Part shown: positions 8,857 to 17,382 of the stretch, piece after piece
Layout of the letters: every line of letters starts with the position of its first letter
How positions within the stretch are numbered: the first letter of the stretch is position 1
Origin: an uncultured Clostridia bacterium
GTDB lineage: Bacteria; Bacillota; Clostridia; Christensenellales; UBA1242
DNA: 64,000 bases
Assembly: GCA_934757865.1 (NCBI GenBank)
Contig: CAKVLS010000001.1
Coordinates: 62,001-126,000 of the forward strand
Direction: 5' to 3'
Notes under the pieces: generated by a model
What the model was told of the DNA's origin: nothing
The model's database searches: none
What the model saw: the letters and a program-made list of their open reading frames with translations, nothing else
Position numbers and translations under genes: made by a program

Positions 8857-8885
8857 CGCATCCAAAATTTTGGGTGCGTTTTTTT
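8857..8885 (+). terminator. Intrinsic terminator after greA
   Basis: GCATCCAAAA pairs with TTTTGGGTGC across 8858-8877 (one G-U) and is followed by a run of T, eight bases after the greA stop. Confidence 0.85.
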
Positions 8886-8906
8886 GTCTATGTTTTTCTT
8901 TTTATT

Positions 8907-8934
8907 TTGCTATTTTGCGTATATGTGTTACAAT
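8907..8934 (+). promoter_or_regulatory. Probable promoter of holB-ricT-trmN6
   Basis: TTGCTA (8907-8912) and TACAAT (8929-8934) are 16 bases apart, and a TG dinucleotide one base before the -10 makes it an extended -10. It is the only good candidate between the greA terminator and holB. Confidence 0.5.
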
Positions 8935-8957
8935 AAATAAGTGTAAAAAGGAAAATT

Positions 8958-9929
8958 ATGAAGTCTTATATTGATTTTTTGAGTGATATAAAAGAGTGGC
9001 AAGAGCTTGTAGCCGAAAAGCAAGCTAATAAGCTAACTCACTCATATATGTTGTTGTCCAAAGATAAAGTATTGCTTGATATCTTTTCTAAGGGGCTTTC
9101 TGCACTTATTTTGTGTAAGCACGGTATTTGCGGTGAGTGTAGCGACTGCCAAAAGGTCTTTGACGGCGTTCACCCTGATGTGTTTGTTTACCCTAAGGAA
9201 GAAAGTATCAAAAAAGACGATATTGCAGACATTAGAGACCATATAGGATACAAGCCTTTTGAGGCGGACGGAAAGGTTTTTTTGCTAGACAAATTTTCTT
9301 CTGCTAACGAAGTTTCGCAAAACAAACTTCTAAAAAGCCTAGAAAATCCACCAGAAAAGACATATTTTATACTCAATGTTGATAACGAGATACCTGTTCT
9401 TCCAACTATTTTTTCAAGATGTAAAAAAATCTATTTGCCAATTTTGAACGAAAAGAGTATTGAAAAATATTTGCGTCTTATGGGGACAACTCAAGATATT
9501 AGCAAAATAACATATGTTGCAGAGGGTAGGCTAGATAAGGCTCTTAACTTTGCAAACAATGTAGCTTACAGCCAAAATTATGACTTGGTAGTTGATGTTT
9601 TGCTTAATCTCAATAAGAGTGCTAATATGCTCAAGTATACAAGTAAGCTTTATCAAAAAGCTGGCTTCTTGGAAGACATCTTGGAGATAATGGAGAGCAT
9701 TTTGGCGGACACTCTATATGTAAGACTTAATAAGCCAGAACTTATTACAAACAAAAATATAAAAGATAAGATAACCAAAATAGCCGAAAACTATTCTGCT
9801 GACGCTATCGATTTGATTATCAAAAAGATATTCGAAATACGAAAACAAATTGACTTTAACTGCACCCGCAACGGACTTATAGACAGTTTGCTTTTGTATA
9901 TGTTGGAGGTAAAATATTTATGCAAGTAA
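8958..9929 (+). CDS. holB: DNA polymerase III delta' subunit
   Basis: Delta' is the rigid, ATPase-inactive AAA+ subunit of the clamp loader that loads the sliding clamp for replication. The 323-residue sequence has the zinc-module cysteines C53, C58, C61 and C64 (CKHGICGECSDC), the sensor-type segment NKLLKSLENPPE, and the SRC motif at 153-155 that supplies the arginine finger to a neighbouring subunit. A true Walker A is lacking at the usual N-terminal place (SKDKV there), as expected for delta' and unlike DnaX. It overlaps ricT by 10 bases. The order holB-ricT-trmN6 is the conserved Firmicutes arrangement, but yabA, normally between ricT and trmN6, is missing. Confidence 0.92.
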   Translation: MKSYIDFLSDIKEWQELVAEKQANKLTHSYMLLSKDKVLLDIFSKGLSALILCKHGICGECSDCQKVFDGVHPDVFVYPKEESIKKDDIADIRDHIGYKPFEADGKVFLLDKFSSANEVSQNKLLKSLENPPEKTYFILNVDNEIPVLPTIFSRCKKIYLPILNEKSIEKYLRLMGTTQDISKITYVAEGRLDKALNFANNVAYSQNYDLVVDVLLNLNKSANMLKYTSKLYQKAGFLEDILEIMESILADTLYVRLNKPELITNKNIKDKITKIAENYSADAIDLIIKKIFEIRKQIDFNCTRNGLIDSLLLYMLEVKYLCK

Positions 9930-10768
9930 CCGTTGTAGGAATAAAATTCAAAGAAAACGGCAAATTATATTACTTTGACCCAAAAGGCATTGACCTAAAA
10001 CTTGGTGACGGCGCTATTGTCGAGACTGCAAGAGGCGAGGAGTATGGTATAGTCGGCGGTAAGATTAAAGAAGTTGACCAAAGTTCAATAGTTAGTCCAC
10101 TTAAACCTGTTATTCGCAAAGCCACCGAAAAAGACACCAAGAAGCATGAAAGTAATGTAGAAAAAGCAAAAACAGCCCTAAAAGTTACTCAAGAGCTAGT
10201 TGACAAGCTAAAACTTGATATGCAACTTGTAGAGACTGAATATATTTTTGATGGTAGCAAAGTAATTATTAGCTTCACATCAGACAATAGGGTAGACTTT
10301 AGAGAGCTAGTAAAAGAGCTTGCCAGCAAACTAAAAACTCGTATTGAGCTTAGACAAATAGGTATAAGAGATAAGTCAAAAGCCGTTGGCGGCATCGGTA
10401 TATGTGGTAGAGAGTGCTGCTGCAATCTATATCTTAACGACTTTGAAAAAGTTTCTATCAAGATGGCCAAGACTCAAAACTTATCACTTAACCCAACTAA
10501 GATAAGTGGACTATGTGGTAGACTAATGTGCTGTCTTGAATACGAAAACCCATATTATCAAGAAGTAACCCAAAAGATGCCTAAGGTAAATAGCGAAGTT
10601 ACCACCCCAGAGGGCAAAGGCACTGTAATGTATACCAATATTCTTAAACAAATAGTTTCTGTAAAATTAGACAAGGGCGAAGGTTCTTTTGCAATAAAAG
10701 ATTTCAAAATGGACGAAGTAAAGCCCATAAGACAAAATAAAGACAATGCTCCAAAGGACAAAAGATAA
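9920..10768 (+). CDS. ricT: PSP1-domain regulator RicT (YaaT)
   Basis: RicT is a subunit of the RicA-RicF-RicT (Y-complex) that binds iron-sulfur clusters and RNase Y and influences RNA maturation, competence and sporulation in Bacillus. The PSP1 domain spans most of the 282 residues. The cluster-binding cysteines stand out: C162, C166-C168 (ICGRECCCNL) and C199, C204, C205 (CGRLMCC). The start at 9920 follows a TGGAGG site located inside holB, so translation is likely coupled. No RicA or RicF partner is seen in the window. Confidence 0.93.
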   Translation: MQVTVVGIKFKENGKLYYFDPKGIDLKLGDGAIVETARGEEYGIVGGKIKEVDQSSIVSPLKPVIRKATEKDTKKHESNVEKAKTALKVTQELVDKLKLDMQLVETEYIFDGSKVIISFTSDNRVDFRELVKELASKLKTRIELRQIGIRDKSKAVGGIGICGRECCCNLYLNDFEKVSIKMAKTQNLSLNPTKISGLCGRLMCCLEYENPYYQEVTQKMPKVNSEVTTPEGKGTVMYTNILKQIVSVKLDKGEGSFAIKDFKMDEVKPIRQNKDNAPKDKR

Positions 10769-11490
10769 TGCAAGAAATAGTCTATGACCTTAATTGCAAA
10801 GGCAGAAAAATTATCCAAGACAAAGACGGATATTGTTTTACAACAGATAGTGTTTTGCTTGCCAATTTTATTAAACTAAAAGCATCTGACAATGCGGTAG
10901 AATTTTGCTCTGGTAGTGGTGTGATATCAGTGCTCGCTGAAGCCAAAAATAATGTAAAAAGCATATCGCTCGTTGAGATACAACCTCGCCTTGCTAAGAT
11001 GAGTGAGAGGACTATTGAACTTAATAATTTAGGCGACAAGCTAAAAGTTTATAATCAACCTTTTCAAGATTTTGCCGAAAAAAATAATGCAAAATTTGAT
11101 GTAGTTTTTTCTAATCCGCCTTATGTCTCAAAAGAGCATAAGAACGAAAATTTAAGCCAAGAAATTTTGATTGCAAGACACGAAACTATGATGACACTAG
11201 CTGACTTAGCCATTGCAACAAGTAAGGTTTTAAGATACGGCGGCAAGTTCTTTATGGTGCATAAGGCAGATAGATTTGATGACATTTTGACAACATTTTG
11301 GAATAACGGGCTTGCAGTCAAAAAAGTCGTCTTTTGTTACCCAAAACTAGATAAAGAAGCCTCATTTGTACTGTTTGAGGGCACTAGAGGGGGTAAGAAG
11401 GGCGTTAAGGTTATGCCTCCACTAATTCTAAGCAATAGTGACGGCTCAATTTCAGCCCAAGTTAACGGCATATATAACCGTAATATTTAG
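10768..11490 (+). CDS. trmN6: tRNA1(Val) (adenine(37)-N6)-methyltransferase-type enzyme
   Basis: This 240-residue class I SAM-dependent methyltransferase belongs to the YabB/TrmN6 family, which makes N6-methyladenosine in certain tRNAs. The SAM-binding motif is EFCSGSGVISVLA, the acidic strand is SLVEIQP, and the catalytic N6-adenine motif is NPPY (within FDVVFSNPPYVS). The N terminus with FTTDSVLLANF is characteristic of the family. Its ATG shares one base with the ricT stop codon. The GIY-YIG gene (yazA) and rsmI that often follow are absent; instead the convergent spmB begins within nine bases. Confidence 0.9.
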   Translation: MQEIVYDLNCKGRKIIQDKDGYCFTTDSVLLANFIKLKASDNAVEFCSGSGVISVLAEAKNNVKSISLVEIQPRLAKMSERTIELNNLGDKLKVYNQPFQDFAEKNNAKFDVVFSNPPYVSKEHKNENLSQEILIARHETMMTLADLAIATSKVLRYGGKFFMVHKADRFDDILTTFWNNGLAVKKVVFCYPKLDKEASFVLFEGTRGGKKGVKVMPPLILSNSDGSISAQVNGIYNRNI

Positions 11491-11498
11491 AAAAATTT

Positions 11499-12005
11499 TT
11501 ATAATACTTTACATATAATACAACTAAATATCGCACCTAAAAAAGTAACAAAAAGTGAAACGGGAATTGCATAGCCAAGCCGTTTCACTTTTGTTTTAGA
11601 AAAGTAAACCGTTGAGATATAGAAGATAGTTTCGCTACTACCTAGTATAACGCTGGCGCACCTAGCTATGTAACTGTCAGCTCCATAATTTTTATATATT
11701 TCTGTTAGCATAGCAAGGCTACCGCTCCCAGTAAAAGGTTTCAAAAATATTAACTCGCTAAGTTCGGGTGGCACACCTAAAAACTTAAAAACAGGCGACA
11801 AAATATAAGCCAAAAAGTTAGCGAGTCCGCTTACTCTAAACACCGCCACCATCACCATGATGGCAATAATAAATGGAAAAATATCAAGAACAAGATTTAG
11901 GCTTTTTTTCGCACCTTGTGTGAAGCTGTTATAGCAATTTACATTTTTGAAAATGCCATATAGTAGTATCAAAAATATGATTGAAGGAATTATATAATTG
12001 CTCAT
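11499..12005 (-). CDS. spmB: Spore maturation protein B
   Basis: SpmB is a 168-residue polytopic membrane protein that, with SpmA, promotes spore core dehydration and heat resistance in Bacillus. Several hydrophobic helices flank the family's conserved core: the GLANFLAYILSPVFKFLGVP segment, followed by LKPFTGSGSLAML and VILGSSETIFYI. Its ATG overlaps the spmA stop by four bases (ATGA), so the pair is translationally coupled. The 3' end lies nine bases from the convergent trmN6 stop with no obvious terminator hairpin between them. Confidence 0.94.
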   Translation of the reverse strand: MSNYIIPSIIFLILLYGIFKNVNCYNSFTQGAKKSLNLVLDIFPFIIAIMVMVAVFRVSGLANFLAYILSPVFKFLGVPPELSELIFLKPFTGSGSLAMLTEIYKNYGADSYIARCASVILGSSETIFYISTVYFSKTKVKRLGYAIPVSLFVTFLGAIFSCIICKVL

Positions 12006-12562
12006 TTTTTCTTAACCCTTCCAAATAGTTTAGCTAGCAAAATTCCAATAACCGTTGTGAATATCGTTGCAATTAGCGTTGGCAAAAATATATCCGCAGG
12101 GCTAGTGCTACCGCTTGCTATTCTAAGGCCTATTACAGTTGATGGTATTATTTGGAGAGAAGTGCAAGATAACACGGTCAAAAGTTTCATATTTTGAGTA
12201 GCTTTGGTACTTCCGTCTTGCATCCTTGCCATGGCTTCTATGCCCATAGGTGTACTGATACCGCCCATGCCCAGCATATTAGTTGCTATGTTCATGCTTA
12301 TTAGTTTATTGGTTTCAGGGTCTAACTTACCAAACAGTCTTGTTGTAAATGGCGATAAACCTTTTGCGAGATGACTATTTAGTCCGCTGTCCTCAGCTAT
12401 TTGCAAAAGTCCAAGCCACACAGCGTATATAACAAGAAGGTCAAAACATAGCTTAAAAGAGCTCTCGCACGCATCAATCATAGTAGGCAGAGCAGCAGTT
12501 GGCGAAAATATGAGAAGCACAAGTATGCTAGATGTCAAACAAAAAATCCATATTTTATTCAT
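12002..12562 (-). CDS. spmA: Spore maturation protein A
   Basis: SpmA is a nucleoside-transporter-like Gate-domain membrane protein expressed in the mother cell in Bacillus. The 186-residue sequence has a hydrophobic N terminus and the conserved ATNMLGMGGISTPMGIEAM stretch. It also has the CTSLQIIPSTVIGLR region and a basic C terminus. It ends in TGA, one of only two TGA stops in the window, both within ATGA overlaps. It is transcribed divergently from tatD. I looked for a sigma-E promoter in the 74-base divergent gap and found only a -10-like CATACT without a properly spaced -35. Confidence 0.94.
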   Translation of the reverse strand: MNKIWIFCLTSSILVLLIFSPTAALPTMIDACESSFKLCFDLLVIYAVWLGLLQIAEDSGLNSHLAKGLSPFTTRLFGKLDPETNKLISMNIATNMLGMGGISTPMGIEAMARMQDGSTKATQNMKLLTVLSCTSLQIIPSTVIGLRIASGSTSPADIFLPTLIATIFTTVIGILLAKLFGRVKKK

Positions 12563-12636
12563 GCTAAAATATATGATTTTGTGCTAAAAAGTATGCAAAA
12601 AGTGTAATATGTGATAATATATGTACAGGTGAAAAT

Positions 12637-13413
12637 ATGCTAATAGATACACATTGCCATCTTGATGACAAAAAACTTCTTGATAGGCAGCAAGAAATAA
12701 TAAATAATTTTGAAAAAGACGGAGTTGAGCTTGCGGTAACAAGTTCAGCTAGCTTACAAGAGAGTTTAGAAGCGGTAAGGCTTGCTAATATTTATCCTAA
12801 TGTATATGCAACGGTAGGCGTTCATCCAGAGCTTGCAAAAGAGTATGACGAGAATACAAGAAAAGAACTAGAAAGATTATCCTATGACAAAAAAGTTGTT
12901 GCTATCGGCGAGATAGGATTAGATTATCACTATGAGGGGTATTCTAAGGAGGCTCAAATGAAAGCCTTTACAGATCAAATACTACTTGCGAACAAAGTTG
13001 GACTTCCAGTTGTATTTCATATTAGAGATGCTATGGGCGACTTTTTGCAAATAATTCGTGCATACAAGAGTTATTTCAAAAACGGTGCTATTGTCCATAG
13101 TTTTAGCGGTAGTGTAGAGGTTGCCAAGGAGCTGACATCATACGGATTTTTGTTAGGGATTAATGGCATTTGCACTTTCAAAAATGCTTCTAACATATTA
13201 GAAGTTATAAAAAATATTCCGCTTAAATATCTAGTCCTTGAGACTGACGCTCCATATTTGACTCCAGAGCCTTTTAGAGGCAGGCTTAACGAGCCAAAAT
13301 ATACTATTTATATGGCAAGAAAAATAGCTGAGTTAAAAGGTATCAGCGAAGGCGAAGTCATAGAAGAAACTTCAAAAAATGCCAAAGAAATTTATAGAAA
13401 AATTGGAGACTAA
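12637..13413 (+). CDS. tatD: TatD-family metal-dependent deoxyribonuclease
   Basis: TatD enzymes are TIM-barrel metal-dependent DNases implicated in DNA repair and degradation. The 258-residue product shows the metal ligands in order: DTHCHLDD at the N terminus, GEIGLDYHY, VFHIRDA, HSFSG and LETDAPYL. An AGGTG site precedes the ATG at 12637. The stop is immediately followed by the rsmA start codon. Between these two, most Firmicutes carry rnmV (ribonuclease M5), which is absent here; metG, the common upstream gene, is also absent and replaced by spmAB. Confidence 0.95.
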   Translation: MLIDTHCHLDDKKLLDRQQEIINNFEKDGVELAVTSSASLQESLEAVRLANIYPNVYATVGVHPELAKEYDENTRKELERLSYDKKVVAIGEIGLDYHYEGYSKEAQMKAFTDQILLANKVGLPVVFHIRDAMGDFLQIIRAYKSYFKNGAIVHSFSGSVEVAKELTSYGFLLGINGICTFKNASNILEVIKNIPLKYLVLETDAPYLTPEPFRGRLNEPKYTIYMARKIAELKGISEGEVIEETSKNAKEIYRKIGD

Positions 13414-14253
13414 ATGGATAATATTCTAAAAGAAAATAATTTTACCTTCAAAAAACAATTTGGTCAAAATTTTATAAGTGACAAAAACTTGCTAAAAGCT
13501 ATCGTTCGTGAGGGGGGCATAGAGCCTACGGACGAAGTTTTGGAGATAGGCCCAGGGGCAGGAAGTTTGACCGAGGAACTCCTAAATAGTTCGAGTAAAG
13601 TTGTTAGTTATGAGATTGACAGGGATTTGATTCCTATACTTACCGAAAAGTTTAGTTCTTATAATAACTTCAAACTTATCAATATTGACATAATGAAAGA
13701 AGATATTAAAGATATAGAGAGCCACTTTGAGGGGGAGTATGTGCTAGTTGCTAATTTGCCATACTACATAACTAGTCCTATAATATTTAAGTTCCTAAAA
13801 TCCGCCACCCGTCTAAAAAGTCTATATATTATGGTCCAAAAAGAAGTTGGCGAGCGTATGTGCGCCGGTAAGTCGTCTAAGGACTATGGCGTCTTTTCGG
13901 TCATTGTAGATAGTTATAGTTATCCAGAGATTACGAGAATTGTCCCACGCAAGATGTTTTATCCAGAACCAAATGTTGACTCTTGCATGGTTAAACTTAC
14001 TATTGATAAAAATAAATATAAGATTGGCGATAGAGCAGCGTTTGAAAACTTTATCAAAGCAAGCTTTGCAATGCGTAGAAAAAAGCTAAGTAACAATTTA
14101 GAAAGCATGTTAAATATCAAAAAGTCTAAGATTGAAGAAGTTTTAAGCTCTTTAGATTTTAATCCGTCAGTTAGAGCAGAAGAGCTTGCAACAAGTGACT
14201 TTATTACAATATTTGATTATATGCACAAAAATAATTATTTCAAAAACCTATAA
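13414..14253 (+). CDS. rsmA: 16S rRNA (A1518/A1519-N6,N6)-dimethyltransferase RsmA (KsgA)
   Basis: RsmA dimethylates two adjacent adenosines near the 3' end of 16S rRNA during late small-subunit assembly. The 279-residue product has the characteristic FGQNFISDKNLL start, the SAM motif EIGPGAGSLTEEL, the catalytic NLPYYITSP motif and the family's VQKEVGERM segment. The C-terminal helical domain includes SFAMRRKKLSNNL. It abuts tatD without a gap. The TAA stop lies inside the stem of the downstream terminator, so terminating ribosomes would cover the hairpin. Confidence 0.97.
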   Translation: MDNILKENNFTFKKQFGQNFISDKNLLKAIVREGGIEPTDEVLEIGPGAGSLTEELLNSSSKVVSYEIDRDLIPILTEKFSSYNNFKLINIDIMKEDIKDIESHFEGEYVLVANLPYYITSPIIFKFLKSATRLKSLYIMVQKEVGERMCAGKSSKDYGVFSVIVDSYSYPEITRIVPRKMFYPEPNVDSCMVKLTIDKNKYKIGDRAAFENFIKASFAMRRKKLSNNLESMLNIKKSKIEEVLSSLDFNPSVRAEELATSDFITIFDYMHKNNYFKNL

Positions 14254-14275
14254 ACTTTTATAGGTTTTTTTGTTT
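14244..14275 (+). terminator. Intrinsic terminator overlapping the rsmA stop codon
   Basis: AAACCTATAA pairs with TTATAGGTTT around a short loop and continues into a T-rich tract. The rsmA stop codon at 14251-14253 is part of the left arm. Confidence 0.8.
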
Positions 14276-14348
14276 TTTCGCAGTAATTTGACAATATTAT
14301 ATAATATTTTTACTTTTGCCTAGAATATAATAATTGCAGAGGTAAGAT

Positions 14349-15449
14349 ATGTATTATAAAAGAACATTGATAATGAGTGACATAAATGACAGATTGAGCG
14401 CAAAAAAAGGCATTTTGACATTAGAAAACGCCGAGGGAAAAGTAAAAGGTCAGCTAAGGCTATATAATTTTAGGCAGCTCCCTCAAAGCATAGCTCTTGG
14501 CATAACTAGCGGTAGCGAGATATACAAAGTCCCACTAAAAGTTGTCGATAATATTGTAGACTTTGATGTCGAGGGCGAGGTAAATTTGCAAGAAAAGCTA
14601 TCGTGTGCAATGGTAGATGTTAGCGATATTATGAGTCCTAAGATTTTGATAGGTGGAACATCTAATTATCTTAATAATTGGGCAGACAGAGTGGAGCAAG
14701 CTTTTGTGATGGATGCCAAAACTCTAGAGCGTGATGAAATGTACGAAAATAATATGGGCGAGATAGAAAAAGAAATAGAGTCCGTAATTGCTGATGACAA
14801 AGAGTATAAAGATTGCTCTATGTGCACGCATTGTAAGTACAAAGAAGCGTTCTTTGAGGCAGAAAAATCTACTCAAAATGCCATAAAACAGGAAGAAACC
14901 CCTCAAAAAGACGAAAATCTGGACAAAATAAACGAGATATTATCCAATGCCACAAGATGCGACTCAAAAGATGTCGAAGTATATGATAAGAAGTTAATAG
15001 AGGACGAAGAGCCAAAAGACTCTCAAACCCCAAATGAAGAACTAAAAGAAGAGCAAACTCAGGACTCTATAAATGATAATATTGAAGAGACAGATAAGCC
15101 TAGCGAAAATGAGGGCGACAATGATGAGGAATTTTATGAACAGATAAAAGACCAAATTGACGACCTTTTCAAAAATCACAATAGAGAAGAGGGCTTAGAA
15201 AATTTGATACCTAATTCCAAGTGGGTAAAAGTTGAGTACGAGGACGCCCCAGGGCATTATGTTATGGGACTTATATATGACGGCGATAAGATTAGATTTA
15301 TATCATACGGACTTCCTAGCAGCGCCGCAAAGAATCCTCCTAAGGACTTAGAAGGTTATGCTCAGTGGGTACAAACTACCGAAGATAATAGCGGATATTG
15401 GCTTGTCTACCAGAGCGCCAAAGACGGCGAGTCAGTAAAAGTTGTGTAG
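14349..15449 (+). CDS. Protein of unknown function with a conserved-looking C-terminal domain
   Basis: The 366-residue product is not confidently recognised. Residues 1-150 form a beta-rich domain beginning with AKKGILTLENAEGKVKGQL. A small CSMCTHCKYK motif near residues 158-166 could bind metal. Residues about 170-280 are a highly acidic, Gln/Glu/Asp-rich low-complexity linker. The last 75 residues (from LIPNSKWVKVEYED through GYAQWVQTTEDNSGYWLVY) look like a folded, aromatic-rich module resembling the C-terminal domain of uncharacterised clostridial proteins encoded near housekeeping genes. There is no signal peptide or membrane helix. A GAGG site six bases before the ATG supports the start. 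It stands alone between two terminators. Confidence 0.8.
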   Translation: MYYKRTLIMSDINDRLSAKKGILTLENAEGKVKGQLRLYNFRQLPQSIALGITSGSEIYKVPLKVVDNIVDFDVEGEVNLQEKLSCAMVDVSDIMSPKILIGGTSNYLNNWADRVEQAFVMDAKTLERDEMYENNMGEIEKEIESVIADDKEYKDCSMCTHCKYKEAFFEAEKSTQNAIKQEETPQKDENLDKINEILSNATRCDSKDVEVYDKKLIEDEEPKDSQTPNEELKEEQTQDSINDNIEETDKPSENEGDNDEEFYEQIKDQIDDLFKNHNREEGLENLIPNSKWVKVEYEDAPGHYVMGLIYDGDKIRFISYGLPSSAAKNPPKDLEGYAQWVQTTEDNSGYWLVYQSAKDGESVKVV

Positions 15450-15465
15450 AAAGTTATAATTTTTT

Positions 15466-15494
15466 AGCCTGCATTTTTGCGGGCTTTTTGTTTT
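15466..15494 (+). terminator. Intrinsic terminator after the 366-aa protein gene
   Basis: AGCCTGCA pairs with TGCGGGCT (one G-U) and is followed by TTTTG and further T, seventeen bases after the stop. Confidence 0.85.
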
Positions 15495-15638
15495 GACGGA
15501 TATTTTGAGGAGATTGAAAACTTAGATTATATGGTGTATTTTGGAGAGTTGAGCTTCCTAAGAGGCTGCTGTTTGGCTATATAATAGTTTTTATAATATT
15601 TTGTATTATATATATTTAATTATAATATCATTAAATAA

Positions 15639-15667
15639 TTGACATTTTTGCTTTTAGATGGTATGAT
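15639..15667 (+). promoter_or_regulatory. Sigma-A promoter of the 468-aa lipoprotein gene
   Basis: TTGACA (15639-15644) and TATGAT (15662-15667) are 17 bases apart. A second TATAAT at 15676-15681 lies too far from this -35 to be its partner. Confidence 0.7.
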
Positions 15668-15697
15668 TTTTGTTGTATAATTTAGTAGAGGACTAAT

Positions 15698-17104
15698 ATG
15701 AAGAAAAAACTTTTAACAATTATTTCATGTTTTATATTATGTATCTGCGCTTTGGCTCTTACAGCGTGCGGTTTCCCTGCATTGACTGGCGGTCCTAATG
15801 CTAGCGATACAGTTTATGGCAACGGCGGCTTTGCTGTTAGAAAGGGCGAGTATATGTACTTTGCCAACAGCTATTCTTCTAGATCTATAGGCGAAAATGA
15901 AAACAAGTATGGCAGTGAGACTTTGGCTGCTATATATAGAGTTAAACTTAACAGCCGTGGTCTTGTAGATACTGACGATGATGGAAAGGTTCAAAATGTC
16001 GAAATCCTTGCTAGACAAATAGCAGGTTTCAAGAGTAGTGGTATTTATATTTTTGATAATTATATTTACTATGCAACTCCAAAATCTTTGAAGGTAAAAT
16101 CAGATGTTGGTTCTAGTGAGCTTCTAGAGGGCTTGCTAAGCTTTGAGAGAATCAAACTTGACGGAACAGACCATAAGACAATTTATAGTATCAACACTCT
16201 TGGCGAAGACTTAACATACAACTTTGCAAAAGTTGGCAACAATGTATGTCTTACAGTTCTAAACAATGGCGAGCTTAAGACAATTTTGGCTAATAAGTCA
16301 GAGTCTAAGACTTTGGCAACAGGTGTTACTAGCGTAGTTTTCCCTAAGGTTGAGAATATCCCAAATAACTACTCAGTATCAGAGTTTGATAGTTACTGCT
16401 ACTATACTAAGACCGCTACTATCGAAAATGACGGTTATAACGGTACAATGATTGCTAAACGCAAACTTGACGGCTCAAAGGCTGAAGAGACTTTGGACAC
16501 AGCATCATCAGCTACTATGGTAGAGGCTAAGAACAATAGAGTATACTTTACTCTAAGTGATGGGATCTTATATTCTACTGATGATTTAACATTTAGCAGT
16601 AATACTAATAACACTTATAGCTACAACAAACTATCTAGCCAAATTATTCTAAATGACGACAATAGTACAGATATTGGTCTTGTAGGACTAATCAATACAT
16701 CTATTGTATATTTTAGAAAGGGTGGCGAAAAACATGTTCTATACACAGCAGAGAGTGGCAAAACAGTAACACTTCTATATGTAGAGAACAACAATATTTT
16801 CTATACACTAGGCGACAATACTTTGTATAGCAAAGTCATTTACAAAAATACTTACACCGGAAATGAGAAGAACGAATCAGGTACTATTCATAGTAAAAAC
16901 ATCAATTTGACAACCAATAGCACTTCTGTATATGACTATGACAATAGCTATTTCTTCTACTTTAATACTGTTGAAAAGTCTAACAAAACTTATAGCTATA
17001 TGCATATGGTTAAGACTTTTGAGACCAACGAGTTTGGCGAAACTTTTGAGACTTTTGTAGGCGTACTAGACAGTACAGATGTACTAGCTGACGAAGAAGA
17101 GTAA
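15698..17104 (+). CDS. Lipoprotein with a DUF5050-like beta-propeller-type domain
   Basis: A lysine-rich N terminus, a hydrophobic stretch and the lipobox LTAC (Cys24) mark a lipid-anchored, extracytoplasmic protein. The remaining roughly 440 residues are beta-strand-rich with recurring Y-[IF]-Y-[FY] strands followed by polar turns and KLDG turns. Examples are YIFDNYIYYATP, RIKLDGTDHKTIY and KRKLDGSKAEETL. This is the style of DUF5050/propeller proteins found in clostridial lipoproteins. No enzymatic motif is visible, so binding or structural roles are likely. The gene has a good sigma-A promoter and its own strong terminator, with no operon partner. Confidence 0.85.
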   Translation: MKKKLLTIISCFILCICALALTACGFPALTGGPNASDTVYGNGGFAVRKGEYMYFANSYSSRSIGENENKYGSETLAAIYRVKLNSRGLVDTDDDGKVQNVEILARQIAGFKSSGIYIFDNYIYYATPKSLKVKSDVGSSELLEGLLSFERIKLDGTDHKTIYSINTLGEDLTYNFAKVGNNVCLTVLNNGELKTILANKSESKTLATGVTSVVFPKVENIPNNYSVSEFDSYCYYTKTATIENDGYNGTMIAKRKLDGSKAEETLDTASSATMVEAKNNRVYFTLSDGILYSTDDLTFSSNTNNTYSYNKLSSQIILNDDNSTDIGLVGLINTSIVYFRKGGEKHVLYTAESGKTVTLLYVENNNIFYTLGDNTLYSKVIYKNTYTGNEKNESGTIHSKNINLTTNSTSVYDYDNSYFFYFNTVEKSNKTYSYMHMVKTFETNEFGETFETFVGVLDSTDVLADEEE

Positions 17105-17120
17105 GATAAATGTATATAAA

Positions 17121-17150
17121 AATGACAGGTAAAAATACCTGTCATTTTTT
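17121..17150 (+). terminator. Intrinsic terminator after the lipoprotein gene
   Basis: ATGACAGGTA and TACCTGTCAT are perfect complements around an AAA loop, followed by six or more T. It isolates the lipoprotein gene from spo0A. Confidence 0.92.
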
Positions 17151-17229
17151 GTTTTTTGCAAAAATATTAGCATAATAATTTTATTTTATTTGCGGCATTT
17201 TGGCGAGAATTGAGAAAAATATAGGCACT

Positions 17230-17236
17230 TTCGACA
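17230..17236 (-). promoter_or_regulatory. Candidate Spo0A-binding site (0A box) upstream of spo0A
   Basis: The heptamer TGTCGAA on the minus strand exactly matches the core 0A box of phosphorylated Spo0A, in an AAAAATGTCGAAAGTG context. It lies about 147 bases before the spo0A start, consistent with autoregulation as in Bacillus. The same heptamer occurs by chance inside coding sequence elsewhere in the window, so the location rather than the match is what carries weight. Confidence 0.45.
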
Positions 17237-17329
17237 TTTTTCTATCAAAAATAGTAAATTTATTGACAATCCGCCAATACTTTCACTGCCAAATTATACA
17301 AAAATACATTTATATGTGCTAAACTTTCC

Positions 17330-17352
17330 TTGTTCCGTTAATAAAGGAACAA
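17330..17352. repeat. Inverted repeat in the spo0A leader
   Basis: TTGTTCC (17330-17336) and GGAACAA (17346-17352) are perfect complements around a nine-base loop, 31 bases before the start codon. It may be an operator or an mRNA hairpin. There is no T tract, so it is not a terminator. Confidence 0.5.
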
Positions 17353-17382
17353 AATAAGTTAAAAAATTATGTGGAGGAAAAT

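Noticed and set aside
12563..12636. Sigma-E promoter for spmAB
   Set aside because: A CATACT -10-like hexamer is present, but the available ATA triplets sit 12 or 22 bases upstream instead of the usual 16-18.
17263..17300. TTGACA at 17263 with TATACA at 17295 as the spo0A promoter
   Set aside because: The 26-base spacing is too long, and no alternative -10 lies 16-18 bases from the -35, so the real promoter is left unassigned.
17371..17382. GTG at 17371 as the spo0A start
   Set aside because: It overlaps the GGAGG ribosome binding site serving the ATG at 17383.
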